Below, piece by piece: positions 8,700 to 17,900 of a stretch of 40,135 nt of DNA. Position numbers and translations under genes: made by a program. The stretch's first letter is position 1. The number at the start of each line of letters is the position of its first letter. The stretch is from assembly GCA_900542555.1 (NCBI GenBank), contig UQNU01000015.1:1-40135 (forward strand). The letters run 5' to 3'. The notes below the pieces were generated by a model. The model was not told the DNA's origin and ran no database searches. It saw only the letters and a program-made list of their open reading frames with translations. The DNA comes from an uncultured Collinsella sp. (GTDB taxonomy: Bacteria; Actinomycetota; Coriobacteriia; Coriobacteriales; Coriobacteriaceae).

Positions 8700-10940
8700 C
8701 TAGTCAAACAGACTCGGCATGTCGTTTTCTTTCATGAGAGCACCGGCGGAGGGGAGGCTCTGCGCGGTGAACTTCTCGGCCGAGACGCCGGCGCCAAGAA
8801 TCTCCTCGGTTGTGCCGACGGTGGTGACCGAGCGGCCCTTCTTGGCGGTAAAGGCCTGGACGCCCTGCGTGTTGGTAGTCGTCTTGGTCTTGAGCAGTGA
8901 CGTGTTGAAGTTCATCAAACGATAGTCGCTCGAGACCAGCGCGATGTCGCGATCCTCCTTGAGCACCTGGGCATACAGCAGCTTGCTGCCACCGTAGATG
9001 GCGTTCTTGAGGCGCTTGCGGTTGGTCTTGGTGACGTATCCAGAAAGCGCGACGCGCACCACGCGGCCGTTCTCAAAGACGAACAGCACGTCGGCTTTAT
9101 AGTCCTCGGGGTCGATGACCCAGATGACGCTCTCGTCGGGTTCCATCTCAAGATCGGTGGGCAGGTACGAGCCCAGCTGGGCCGACTTGGTGTCCTCAAA
9201 CGCCGCAACCTTGCACTTGTATACCTGGCTCTTGTTGGTAAACACGAGCAGCTCGTGCGTGTTGGAGGACGGGAACTCGATAAAGGGCTTGTCGCCGTCC
9301 TTGTACTTGAGCGTGGTAGCCTTCTTGAGCACGCGGTCGGTCATCTTCTTAAGGTAGCCGTCGCGCGAGAGCATGATGGTGACCGGATACTCCTCGACCT
9401 CGGGCTCCAGGCTTACCTCGATAACCTCATGGGGCTCGATCCTGCCCGTGCGGCGCGGCATCACGTACTTCTTGTTGACCGCGGCTAGCTCGTCACTGAT
9501 GACCTTCTTGATGTTGTCTTCGCTCGAGAGAATCTCCTCAAGCTCGGCAATCTCGCCCTCAAGCTTTGCAATGTCCTTGGTGCGGTTGAGGATGTACTCC
9601 TCGTTGATGTTGCGGAGCTTAAGTTCGGCAACAAACTCGGCCTGAGTCTCGTCGATGTCGAAACCCTTCATAAGATTGGGCACGACCTCGGCTTCGAGCT
9701 TGGTGCCGCGGATGATGGCGATGGCCTTGTCGATGTCGAGCAGGATTGCCTCGAGGCCGTGCAACAGGTGCAGGCGCTCGGACTTTTTGCCCAGGTCAAA
9801 GTTAATGCGGCGACGCGTGGACTCAATACGCCACTTGACCCACTCGTGCAGAATCTGGCGCACGCCCATAACACGGGGATAGCCGTCGACGAGCACGTTG
9901 AAGTTGCACGAGAACGAATCCTGCAGCGTGGTCGAGCGATAGAGCTTGGCCATGAGCTTGTCGGGGTCGACGCCGCGCTTAAGGTCGATAGCGATACGCA
10001 GACCCGAGAGGTCGGTCTCGTCGCGGATGTCAGCGATCTCCTTGACCTTGCCCTCTTTGGAGAGCTTGACGATGCGTTCGATGATGACATCGGTCTTGGT
10101 GGTGTAGGGGATCTCGTAGACCTCGATGATGCGCTCTTCGGGAATCCAGCGCCAGCGGGAGCGGATCTGGAAGCTGCCAAGGCCGGTCTCGATAATCTTT
10201 TCCATCTCCTCGCGGCGGTAGATAATTTCGCCGCCGGTCGAGAAGTCGGGCATGGGCATGTACTCGAGCAGGTCGCAGTCGGGATCCTGCAGGTAGTGCA
10301 TGGTGGCGGTGCAGACCTCGTTGAGGTTGAAACCGCAGATGTCGGACGCCATGGCGACGCCGATGCCCTTGTTGGCCGAGACGAGGATATTGGGGAACGT
10401 GGTGGGCAGCAGGCGCGGCTCCTTCATGGCGCCGTCGTAGCTGTCGACGAAGTCGACCGGGTCCTTGTCGATGTCCTTGAAGATCTCGGCGCTGATGGGG
10501 GAGAGCTTGGCCTCGGTATAACGCGAAGCGGCGTAGCTCAGATCGCCCGAATAGTACTTGCCAAAGTTGCCCTTCGACTCAACGAACGGCGCGAGCAGCG
10601 CTTCGTTGCCCGTCGCCAGGCGCACCATCGTCTCGTAGATCGCGGCGTCGCCGTGCGGGTTGAGCTTCATGGTCTGGCCCACGATGTTGGCGCTCTTCTG
10701 GCGCTCGCCCTTGAGCAGGCCCATCTTGTACATGGTGTAGAGCAGCTTGCGGTGCGAGGGCTTAAAGCCGTCGATCTCGGGGAACGCACGCGAGACGTTG
10801 ACGCTCATGGCGTAGGGCATGTAGTTGACCTCGAGCGTCTGCGTGATCGGCTGGTCGGTGACCTCGGAGTGCAGGCCGATGACGTTCTCGGCGTTAACCT
10901 GCTTTTTCTTTGGCTGGTTCTTCGTCTTCTTCTTTGCCAC
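8700..10940 (-). CDS. Type IIA DNA topoisomerase subunit A (ParC/GyrA-like, divergent)
   Basis: The DNA-cutting subunit (746 residues) of a second type II topoisomerase, working with the B subunit encoded upstream to pass one duplex through another. Seen: a Lys-rich N-terminus, the winged-helix segment GFKPSHRKLLYTM, the helix NPHGDAAIYETMVRLA and the catalytic Tyr141 in SRYTEAKLS, the tower and coiled-coil region, then a short C-terminal domain with a few blade-like repeats (YKCKVAAFEDTK, NGRVVRVALSGYVTK). The GyrA box is absent, which favours ParC-like decatenation over supercoiling, though the assignment is not certain. Ala99 sits where E. coli GyrA has Ser83 and Glu103 where it has Asp87. 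It starts 45 bases after the B stop, as one operon. Confidence 0.85.
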   Translation of the reverse strand: MAKKKTKNQPKKKQVNAENVIGLHSEVTDQPITQTLEVNYMPYAMSVNVSRAFPEIDGFKPSHRKLLYTMYKMGLLKGERQKSANIVGQTMKLNPHGDAAIYETMVRLATGNEALLAPFVESKGNFGKYYSGDLSYAASRYTEAKLSPISAEIFKDIDKDPVDFVDSYDGAMKEPRLLPTTFPNILVSANKGIGVAMASDICGFNLNEVCTATMHYLQDPDCDLLEYMPMPDFSTGGEIIYRREEMEKIIETGLGSFQIRSRWRWIPEERIIEVYEIPYTTKTDVIIERIVKLSKEGKVKEIADIRDETDLSGLRIAIDLKRGVDPDKLMAKLYRSTTLQDSFSCNFNVLVDGYPRVMGVRQILHEWVKWRIESTRRRINFDLGKKSERLHLLHGLEAILLDIDKAIAIIRGTKLEAEVVPNLMKGFDIDETQAEFVAELKLRNINEEYILNRTKDIAKLEGEIAELEEILSSEDNIKKVISDELAAVNKKYVMPRRTGRIEPHEVIEVSLEPEVEEYPVTIMLSRDGYLKKMTDRVLKKATTLKYKDGDKPFIEFPSSNTHELLVFTNKSQVYKCKVAAFEDTKSAQLGSYLPTDLEMEPDESVIWVIDPEDYKADVLFVFENGRVVRVALSGYVTKTNRKRLKNAIYGGSKLLYAQVLKEDRDIALVSSDYRLMNFNTSLLKTKTTTNTQGVQAFTAKKGRSVTTVGTTEEILGAGVSAEKFTAQSLPSAGALMKENDMPSLFD

Positions 10941-10985
10941 GATTTCCTCTTGAACTTATTATGGGCCGTCGTTATCGATTTGCTG

Positions 10986-12983
10986 CTATTGCAGGTCCAG
11001 CTGGTCCAGGTATTCCTTGCCGTGCTCGGAGATATGGCGCTTGCGGCCTGCCTCGTCGTTGCCCAGCAACAGATTGAACATGGTTTCCATCTTGGTGACG
11101 TCCTCGGGCTCCACCTTGATCAGGCGGCGCGTCTCGGGATTCATGGTGGTGAGCCACATCATGTCCGGATCGTTTTCACCAAGACCCTTGGAGCGGTTGA
11201 TGGAACACTTCTGGTCGCCGATCTCCTTGAGGATGCCGTTCTTTTCGAGCTCGGTGTAGGCAAAGTAGGTCTTTTCCTTGCAGTTGATCTCGTAGAGCGG
11301 AGACTCGGCGATATACACGTAGCCCTCGTCGATGAGCGTGGGCACCAGGCGGTAGAGCATGGTGAGCACGAGCGTGCGAATGTGATAACCGTCGACGTCG
11401 GCGTCCGTACAGATGATGACCTTGTTCCAGTTGAGGTTGTCCAGGTCGAAGGCGCCAAGGTTCTTGATGCGCTTGTCTTTGATTTCCACGCCGCAGCCCA
11501 GCACGCGCATGAGGTCCATGATGATGTCGGACTTAAAGATGCGCGGATAGTCCTCCTTTAGGCAGTTGAGGATCTTACCGCGGACGGGCATAACGCCCTG
11601 GAACTCGGCATCGCGCGAGGTGCGAATGGCGCCCGCTGCCGAGTCGCCCTCTACGATGTAGATCTCGCGACGGCTCTTGTCCTTGGAGCGGCAGTCGATG
11701 AATTTCTGCACGCGGTTGGCCATGTCGGTCTTCTGCTGCAGGTTGGTCTTGATGCTCTGGCGCGTTTTCTCGGCATTCTCGCGCGAGCGCTTGTTGATGA
11801 GCACCTGCTCCATGATCTTGTTGGCAGCATCTTTGTTCTCGATCAAGTAGGTCGAGAGGCGCTCCTTAAAGAATGCCGTCATGGCCTGCTGGATAAAGCG
11901 GTTATTGATGGCCTTCTTGGTCTGGTTTTCGTAGGACGTCTGGGTGGAGAAGCAGTTGGTCACCAGCACCAGGCAGTCCTGGACGTCCTGCCATTTGATG
12001 CCGCTCTCGTTTTTGTTGTACTTGCCCTGTTGCTTGATGTGGGCATCGATGGCGCTGGTCAGAGCGCTACGGGCGGCCTTCTCGGGCGAACCGCCGTTCT
12101 CGAGCCAGGAGGAGTTGTGGTAGTACTCCTGCATCGTGAAGGTGCGCGAGAAGCACATGCACGCGGTGATCTTTACGTTGTAATCGGGCAGGTCCTCGCG
12201 GTCGCGACCGCGGCGGTCGGCCTCGATAAAGAAAGGCTCGGTAAGGTAGTCGGTACCGACCTTCTCGAGCACATAGTCCTCGATGCCCTTGGGGTAGCAA
12301 AAGTCCTCTTCGGAAAATTCGCCATCGTCGCCCTCGATGCGCAGGCGGAAGGTCACGTTGGCGTTGACCACGGCCTGACGGCGCATGGTCTCGCGATACC
12401 AATCGTGGGGAATGCTAATCGAGGTAAAGACCTCAAGATCGGGGCGCCACTTGATAGTGGTGCCGGTGCGGTTCTCGTCGCTGGGCTCAATCTCGAGTGC
12501 CTTCTTTTTGGCACCGACGACCTTGCCTTTTTTAAAGTGCAGGGAGTACTTGTTACCGTCACGCCAGACGGTGACGTCCATGTACTCGGAAGCGTACTGG
12601 GTCGCGCAGGAGCCCAGGCCGTTGGTGCCGAGCGAGAAGTCGTAGTCGCCGCCCTGGTTGTTGTTATACTTGCCACCGGCGTAGAGCTCGCAGAAGACGA
12701 GCTCCCAGTTAAAGCGTTTCTCGGAAGGGTTCCAGTCGAGCGGGCAGCCACGGCCATTGTCCTCTACCTGAATGGAGCCATCGCGAAAGGCGGTAAGGGT
12801 GATGAGCTTGCCGTAGCCCTGGCGCGCCTCGTCAACGGCGTTGGACAGGATCTCGAAGGCGGCATGCGCGCAGCCGTCGAGCCCGTCCGAGCCAAAGATG
12901 ACGGCAGGGCGCAGGCGTACGCGTTCCTCGTCCTTGAGCTGGCGGATACTGTCGTTACCATAGTTTGCGGTGTTTTTTGCCAT
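10986..12983 (-). CDS. Type IIA DNA topoisomerase subunit B (ParE/GyrB-like, divergent)
   Basis: The ATPase subunit, 665 residues. The GHKL ATP-binding fold shows FEILSNAVDEA (Mg-binding Asn), VEDNGRGCPLD and the ATP lid LGTNGLGSCATQYASE. The transducer domain follows, then the TOPRIM domain with EGDSAAGAIRTSRD (the usual second Gly of EGDSAGG replaced by Ala), PVRGKILN and DADVDGYHIRTL, and the C-terminal segment RSKGLGENDPDMMW (usual form RYKGLGEM). These changes and the ~35 extra residues in the ATPase part (WNPSEKRFNWELVFCELYAG) mark it as a divergent paralog, not the housekeeping GyrB. The ATG follows GAGCACCGAGAGAGCGAGT; the site is weak. Confidence 0.85.
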   Translation of the reverse strand: MAKNTANYGNDSIRQLKDEERVRLRPAVIFGSDGLDGCAHAAFEILSNAVDEARQGYGKLITLTAFRDGSIQVEDNGRGCPLDWNPSEKRFNWELVFCELYAGGKYNNNQGGDYDFSLGTNGLGSCATQYASEYMDVTVWRDGNKYSLHFKKGKVVGAKKKALEIEPSDENRTGTTIKWRPDLEVFTSISIPHDWYRETMRRQAVVNANVTFRLRIEGDDGEFSEEDFCYPKGIEDYVLEKVGTDYLTEPFFIEADRRGRDREDLPDYNVKITACMCFSRTFTMQEYYHNSSWLENGGSPEKAARSALTSAIDAHIKQQGKYNKNESGIKWQDVQDCLVLVTNCFSTQTSYENQTKKAINNRFIQQAMTAFFKERLSTYLIENKDAANKIMEQVLINKRSRENAEKTRQSIKTNLQQKTDMANRVQKFIDCRSKDKSRREIYIVEGDSAAGAIRTSRDAEFQGVMPVRGKILNCLKEDYPRIFKSDIIMDLMRVLGCGVEIKDKRIKNLGAFDLDNLNWNKVIICTDADVDGYHIRTLVLTMLYRLVPTLIDEGYVYIAESPLYEINCKEKTYFAYTELEKNGILKEIGDQKCSINRSKGLGENDPDMMWLTTMNPETRRLIKVEPEDVTKMETMFNLLLGNDEAGRKRHISEHGKEYLDQLDLQ

Positions 12984-13115
12984 ACTCGCTCTCTCGGTGC
13001 TCCTTTGCTGCGTTTAAGTCATATAGATAGTCAAGGTAGCATAGCCCAGCCCACAGACGATTCCAACCAACACGAAATCCATCGAACAATCGTTCGGAGT
13101 TCGATGGAGATTCGT

Positions 13116-13152
13116 TTACTCGGACAAAACCGAGTCGGCTCTGTCCGAGTAA
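13116..13152. promoter_or_regulatory. Inverted repeat upstream of the topoisomerase operon
   Basis: TTACTCGGACA (13116-13126) and TGTCCGAGTAA (13142-13152) form a perfect 11-bp stem, with a second CTCGG/CCGAG pairing nested inside the left half. It lies about 130 bases before the topoisomerase B start, a plausible place for an operator or attenuator. Function is inference. Confidence 0.45.
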
Positions 13153-13289
13153 GTTTGAAGACGGCCGAATGTGTCTTGCTGCGTTTGCGGTTGGATACGC
13201 TGTCGAAGACATGTCGTGCGGATTGTTGGCGAAAAGACGCCGTGCCAAGCTCGAGGCAGAACTCGACTCCCCTGATGATATCTAATGCG

Positions 13290-13328
13290 AAATGGGCTGG
13301 CTCTGGGTATCCAGAACCAGCCCATTTT
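13290..13328 (-). terminator. Terminator after the surface-protein gene
   Basis: AAATGGGCTGG and CTCTGG pair with CCAGAA and CCAGCCCATTT around GTAT, giving a long stem with T residues on both outer sides. It lies about 48 bases past the stop of the surface-protein gene and probably ends its transcript. Confidence 0.75.
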
Positions 13329-13375
13329 GATGTTCAATGAGCCGAGTCGGCGTCTCTCGTAAAAGCAACTAGGAG

Positions 13376-16300
13376 CTAGCGAGGCTTATCAGAATTGACC
13401 TCATCGGCGGTGTCTTTTTCGAGCGCCGTGCGGCGGGCGCTGTAGGCGATGAGGCCGGCGCCTGCCGCGGCGAGTGCTGCAGCGGCTGCCGTAAGGGGAG
13501 CATTGACATCGCCCGTGCCAGCGAGCGCGCCCGCTTTTCCGGAGCGCTTGTTATTGCCGTGGTCCTTGCCGCTGCCGGAGCTGCTTCCGCCGGAGCCGTC
13601 GCCCTCGTCAGTACCGCCGCCACTCGAGCCCCCATCGCCGTCTACCGTCATCGGGGCGTCGTGAAGTCCTGCCGTATCCGCGCTGTCGCATACGCCGACC
13701 TGCACTTCCGAGCGTTCGCATGCCGCATCGGACACGTGAAGCTCGTGCAGCACGGCACCCAGCGCTGAGTTTGCGCCCGGTCGAATTTCCTCGAGCGTTA
13801 CGGGATCGAGTGCCACCAGGTCACGCGCCTTCGCATACAGCGTTACGCGTTTGCCCACTTCGTCGCTCCAGCTCTCGGGGATGGCGAAGCTCATGCGGAA
13901 CTGTGCCGTGCAACCCGGTGCCAGCACGGCGTTGCCGTTGTCGGCAACCAGCGGGTGCGTCGCAAAACGTGTGCCCAGCGTCTCGACTGCGTACTTCACG
14001 TGTGCCATGTCGTTGGCCGAAGCGTCCTCGGCAAGCTCTGGATCGTAGATTGAAGCCATGCGTGCGTTCACTCCGAATCCGATGGATGTGCTGGAGAACG
14101 GCTGGCTGGAGCCCTCTCGGTACAGATCGATCGTGCCGGCGGTCAGCAAGGTGTTGCCGTCGTTTCGCACCGTGACCATGAAGGATTCGCCTGCTGCTCC
14201 GGGCACCACCGCGCCCGAGGTGGCGACCGCGCCCGTCGGAGTGGCACACGCCACCAAGGGCACTTCGATGCCGTGTAGCTCTGCCTCGCTCTGCTCGGCG
14301 CTCACGATGTGCGTGGCAAGCGCTGAGAGCATGCCGCCCGAGGTCAAAAATGTCGTTATCTGATCGATGGGGTGCTCCAACTCGCAGAGCACGAATGGCT
14401 CCGTGAACAGATCGTCTATCAGCGTACTGGCGAAGATGCGGAAATGCTTGCCCATTACCGCCACCGGCTCGCCTTCTTCGTCGTAGGTTTGCCCCACTTT
14501 GCCGTCAGTGTTCTCGACGTATAGCACGCACCTGCCGTTGTTGCTCATGCTGAACGATGCCGGGCCGCAGCCAGCTGCGCCGACGGGTGTCGCTGCAAAC
14601 GCCGATGCGCCTCGCGTCCACGTAACATGCTGCAGCTGCTCGTTGACAGTTGCCAAAAAGCCCGTGTGCTGCGGCCACGGCACCGCGTGGGGTACTGTGG
14701 CATCTGGCGACATAACGCCCCAGCCCGCGATGGACTGGCCGATCACGGCGTACGATGCGCAGCCACAACCGCTTACAGTCTCGTATGCAACGGGCACCAC
14801 CATTTTGCCGTTGATATTCTCGGGCTCGCCCAGCTCGATGCTCGACGGTGCTTGCGGAAAGCGGTGAACTTGGCGGAACGTCAGGCTGTCGCCCGAAACG
14901 TCCGACCACAGGGTGAAGCACTCCAGCGCAACCTCAGCCTCGCTGCCGAGCGCCTTTTCTGCGGTGGTTCCGCGGCGGTGGAGGTAAGCGCCCGACAGGC
15001 GCCCGTCGACCAGCGTCTTGCCCACCGTGATGCGTGGACACTGCAGACAATGGTGGCCATCCTCCTGAAGGCGGCCGCGCGAGATGCTGCGCCACGACGT
15101 ATGAGACATCACGCGAACTCCGTCGTTGCTTATGCGCAGGCGCACAACGGACAGTATGCCGGCTGTGCTTGCCGTATCGAAAAGGGTGTTGTCGCCGTCG
15201 GGGCGCTCGCCCGAGACCAGCAGCACGTAAGCGTCCTGGTTTTCTCTTCCGTCCGTATATTCCACTACGTCGAAGTCGTAATCGAATATGCCGTCGCGCT
15301 CCACGTCGCCCTCGCCAAAGCCAAGGGGGAAGTCCACGGGCATGGGGGCAGACCACGTGCCGTTTGCCTTTGTGTGCACCACTAGGCGCGAGCGGCCATT
15401 GTCGCCGTAGCGCACCGAGGCGATACGGAACAGGCATTCTACGCCGGCGATCATTGCCAGCTTCATGTGAGCTTCGCTGAGCACGCCAGTAAACAGCACG
15501 TTGTCGCTCGAGGGCTTGAAGCCGCCACGCTCGTCCTCCGATACACCAGCAGAATTGGCGTTGGGGTCCGCAACGGCGTCCTTCGCCTGCCCGATATGGG
15601 TGTACGCATACATCGGCGCGGCGTTTTCGTCGTTCTCTATCAGTGCATGGACGAAATGCTCGATCTGTCCCGTGTCGTCGCTTTCTGCATCCGCCTCGAG
15701 CTCAATGCGCGTGACCGCTTGATCCCAATCGCGCACGACAGGCGCGACGTTTATCGCGGTGGCTGCAACCTCGGCGCGTGCGAGTAGCTCGGCGTTGGTG
15801 TCGATGGTGGCCGATGCGATAAATTGCGGCACGCCGCCCGCCTCGATGTTGCCGGGCGTGCCGAAGCAGGCATCCAGCGTGTAAGGCGTATCCCCACCCA
15901 ATGCAAGCTCAGAGCGTTGGAGCACATACTGGTTGCCATTGTTCACCGACATATTCCACGAATCGAGGAGTGTGGGCCACGACCCCGACCAAGCCTTGGT
16001 GGTCCACTTGAACATTACGAACTGGAGTATCACATCGACATCGACGTCCGCACCCACGCGCAGTCGCGGAAGCTGGTGTCCATCTGCCTTCTCGTACCCA
16101 ATGAACAGCGTGAGGGATGCAGCGCCGCGCACGGCAGACGAAGCGACGCCTGCAACGCCGGCTCCAAAGGTGACAGCAAGCCCGATCTGGATGGTGAACG
16201 AGCCCGACGTGTTTGAATAGTCGAGCGAAATGTTTTTAATAAACGCCGCGCCGCTGCCGTGCGTGTGGGCACCCACGGCGAGCGCCAGCTTCGCCAGCAC
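13376..16300 (-). CDS. Surface protein, C-terminal part with LAGTG sortase signal
   Basis: This 974-codon frame begins with a GTG immediately after the TGA of the preceding frame and in the same phase, with no ribosome site and no signal peptide, so it is best read as the second part of one 1487-residue protein. Seen: a beta-rich region (LALAVGA..SFTIQIGLAVTFGAGVAGV), a long stretch of repeated strand-like segments that could be a propeller (inference), an Ig-like CARDB-type domain at about 690-850 (GESFMVTVRNDGNTLLTAGT), a Gly/Ser-rich linker, and an anchor: LAGTGD, hydrophobic segment, then Arg-Arg and charged tail. LAxTG is the kind of motif used by class E sortases of actinobacteria. It should sit on the cell wall; the ligand is unknown. 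Confidence 0.7.
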   Translation of the reverse strand: MLAKLALAVGAHTHGSGAAFIKNISLDYSNTSGSFTIQIGLAVTFGAGVAGVASSAVRGAASLTLFIGYEKADGHQLPRLRVGADVDVDVILQFVMFKWTTKAWSGSWPTLLDSWNMSVNNGNQYVLQRSELALGGDTPYTLDACFGTPGNIEAGGVPQFIASATIDTNAELLARAEVAATAINVAPVVRDWDQAVTRIELEADAESDDTGQIEHFVHALIENDENAAPMYAYTHIGQAKDAVADPNANSAGVSEDERGGFKPSSDNVLFTGVLSEAHMKLAMIAGVECLFRIASVRYGDNGRSRLVVHTKANGTWSAPMPVDFPLGFGEGDVERDGIFDYDFDVVEYTDGRENQDAYVLLVSGERPDGDNTLFDTASTAGILSVVRLRISNDGVRVMSHTSWRSISRGRLQEDGHHCLQCPRITVGKTLVDGRLSGAYLHRRGTTAEKALGSEAEVALECFTLWSDVSGDSLTFRQVHRFPQAPSSIELGEPENINGKMVVPVAYETVSGCGCASYAVIGQSIAGWGVMSPDATVPHAVPWPQHTGFLATVNEQLQHVTWTRGASAFAATPVGAAGCGPASFSMSNNGRCVLYVENTDGKVGQTYDEEGEPVAVMGKHFRIFASTLIDDLFTEPFVLCELEHPIDQITTFLTSGGMLSALATHIVSAEQSEAELHGIEVPLVACATPTGAVATSGAVVPGAAGESFMVTVRNDGNTLLTAGTIDLYREGSSQPFSSTSIGFGVNARMASIYDPELAEDASANDMAHVKYAVETLGTRFATHPLVADNGNAVLAPGCTAQFRMSFAIPESWSDEVGKRVTLYAKARDLVALDPVTLEEIRPGANSALGAVLHELHVSDAACERSEVQVGVCDSADTAGLHDAPMTVDGDGGSSGGGTDEGDGSGGSSSGSGKDHGNNKRSGKAGALAGTGDVNAPLTAAAAALAAAGAGLIAYSARRTALEKDTADEVNSDKPR

Positions 16301-17743
16301 TCAGGGGTTGACGTTTAGGAAAAACGGCACCGGTCCCAAGGTGAACTGCTCGGTCCAATTGAGGTCGGTTCTTACCTGGAAGAGGGCCTTAATATTGCCG
16401 TATGCGGGGTCGTTGTTGTTGCCCCAGGTTTTGCCCACCCAATCGTAGGCGAGCGAGCCATACAGCTGTGTGGCGATATCCATCGTGAACAGCAGCGTGC
16501 AATGGTGGCGAAGCAGCTTGGTGTTCCTTGGATCGGTGCCCGAACCGGCACTCATACTCTTGTACTGATTCCACTTCCCCTCCATTTCGTCGAGGTAGCG
16601 GTTTGCCTGCTTGGCGCCCGACTCGCGCGGCGATTTCTTCCAGTACTCCGGATCCGGATTTCCTGAATCGTTCATGTAGCCGACCGGTTTGTATCCTCCG
16701 CCAAACAGCACGTACCCGGCAAACGAGAAATCGAACAAAATGGGGAACGAGGGCATCCAGCACGTGAACTTATTGCCGCCGATGCCGGGAAACGCCGCCG
16801 GAAAATCAAACGGAGTGATCTCTTGGTCCATGGTGGTGGGAATGATGGTGGTCGAGCCCGATTCCGCCTTTGCGGCCGGCGCGGTGACAACGGCCATGGG
16901 GGAGGAGAGCGTGTAGGTTTTGTCCTGATAGTCGAGGACGAAGCGCAGCTTGCACCCTTCTTCCAGAAGGCCCGATGTCGTATCGAGGAACTTGTCTTCG
17001 AGCGTGAACGTCGCCAGATTATCCGCGCCCGATGCGCTGGCCTTGATCTGGCCGATCTGCGTGACGGTTTCGGATGAGCTGCCCGCGGCAGGCGTCACTT
17101 TGTTGATGCGCAGCGTTGCCTGTCCACCCTGTGGCAGATGTGCCTGCACGGTAAAGGCATGCGTATCGGGCTGCTCGTTTGCCGTGTCGTCCTTCGGCAT
17201 TGCCATAAACGTGGCGTCGGCGTACTGGATGTCCCATTCGTCGAATGTGAGCTGGCGAAAGTACGGCTCGCCGTCAGAAAGCGGACGCGTTGGCGCGGTT
17301 ATGGCGGTGCCACCCTGGATACGCGCGAGGGGAATCTCGACATCGCGGTAGCCCGCCATGCTAATGGAGATGCCGCCGTTAAAGTCGTACGCGTCGAGAA
17401 GCGTCGCCTCGTTCACGTAGCCTTCCGAAAGCGGCGCGACCTCAAAGATGGCCGTGCCTTCGTCATCGGTCGTGGCGGTGAGCTGCTTGCCTGCGGCATA
17501 GCGCGATGTGAGCGTGACCTGGGCACCCGTGATGGGCGTATTCTTGTTGGCGACGTCGACCACGACCACACCGAACATGGTGCGCGAGAGCACCAAGACC
17601 TTGAAGGGGTCTTTTTCGTCGGCATAGGCTTCGGTGGGCGCGAACGGCAGCAGGAATGCATTTTTGCTTCCTGGCACGCGAGGCAGCATGATGCCTGCCA
17701 GCGAGGATGCTCCGGCGATAAGTAACGAACGGCGATCAAGCAT
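16301..17743 (-). CDS. Surface protein, N-terminal part with Tat-type signal
   Basis: This frame of 480 codons begins at the ATG at 17743 (GGGAG eight bases upstream); the longer frame to 17839 lacks a start site. The N-terminus MLDRRSLLIAGASSLAGIM has a twin-arginine pair and hydrophobic core, suggesting Tat export. A carboxypeptidase-regulatory-like beta domain follows at about 50-130 (VVVVDVANKNTPITGAQVTL..TDDEGTAIFEV, then YDFNGGISISMAGYRDVEI), then a region of unknown fold with CWMPSFPILFDFSFAGYVLFG. It ends FFLNVNP, TGA, and the next codon opens the 974-codon frame without a phase change. Without that second part the product would have an export signal but no anchor. See the next entry upstream and the finding on the UGA. 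Confidence 0.7.
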   Translation of the reverse strand: MLDRRSLLIAGASSLAGIMLPRVPGSKNAFLLPFAPTEAYADEKDPFKVLVLSRTMFGVVVVDVANKNTPITGAQVTLTSRYAAGKQLTATTDDEGTAIFEVAPLSEGYVNEATLLDAYDFNGGISISMAGYRDVEIPLARIQGGTAITAPTRPLSDGEPYFRQLTFDEWDIQYADATFMAMPKDDTANEQPDTHAFTVQAHLPQGGQATLRINKVTPAAGSSSETVTQIGQIKASASGADNLATFTLEDKFLDTTSGLLEEGCKLRFVLDYQDKTYTLSSPMAVVTAPAAKAESGSTTIIPTTMDQEITPFDFPAAFPGIGGNKFTCWMPSFPILFDFSFAGYVLFGGGYKPVGYMNDSGNPDPEYWKKSPRESGAKQANRYLDEMEGKWNQYKSMSAGSGTDPRNTKLLRHHCTLLFTMDIATQLYGSLAYDWVGKTWGNNNDPAYGNIKALFQVRTDLNWTEQFTLGPVPFFLNVNP

Positions 17744-17900
17744 TTTGGGCTCCCATCCCGCAAATATCGGTGGAAATAATCCAATTTTGCGAGAAGGTGC
17801 CCCGTGGCGGTAGTGCCGTTCGATGGCCAAAGTGTCCAATTTAAGCGCGCGAAAGCGTCAAGCCTCCGGAGTGCTTTTGATACGCCGGGCAGCCCGGCCG

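Larger units (their letters stand above)
12984..13375. other. Intergenic region between topoisomerase B and the surface-protein gene
   Basis: The 392 bases hold no credible gene; the open frames here are short and have no start sites or recognisable product. It carries a hairpin (13116-13152) and a terminator (13290-13328). Transcription of the topoisomerase operon must begin inside this stretch, but no convincing -35/-10 pair was found. Confidence 0.6.

Noticed and set aside
9759..13340. Long plus-strand open frames (600 and 436 codons) opposite the topoisomerase genes
   Set aside because: They are antisense shadows of clearly conserved topoisomerase frames.
16301..16303. Selenocysteine reading of the UGA codons (here and at 30726)
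   Set aside because: Neither site is a redox position in its family and no convincing SECIS-like hairpin was seen just downstream; selA/selB are not in the window.
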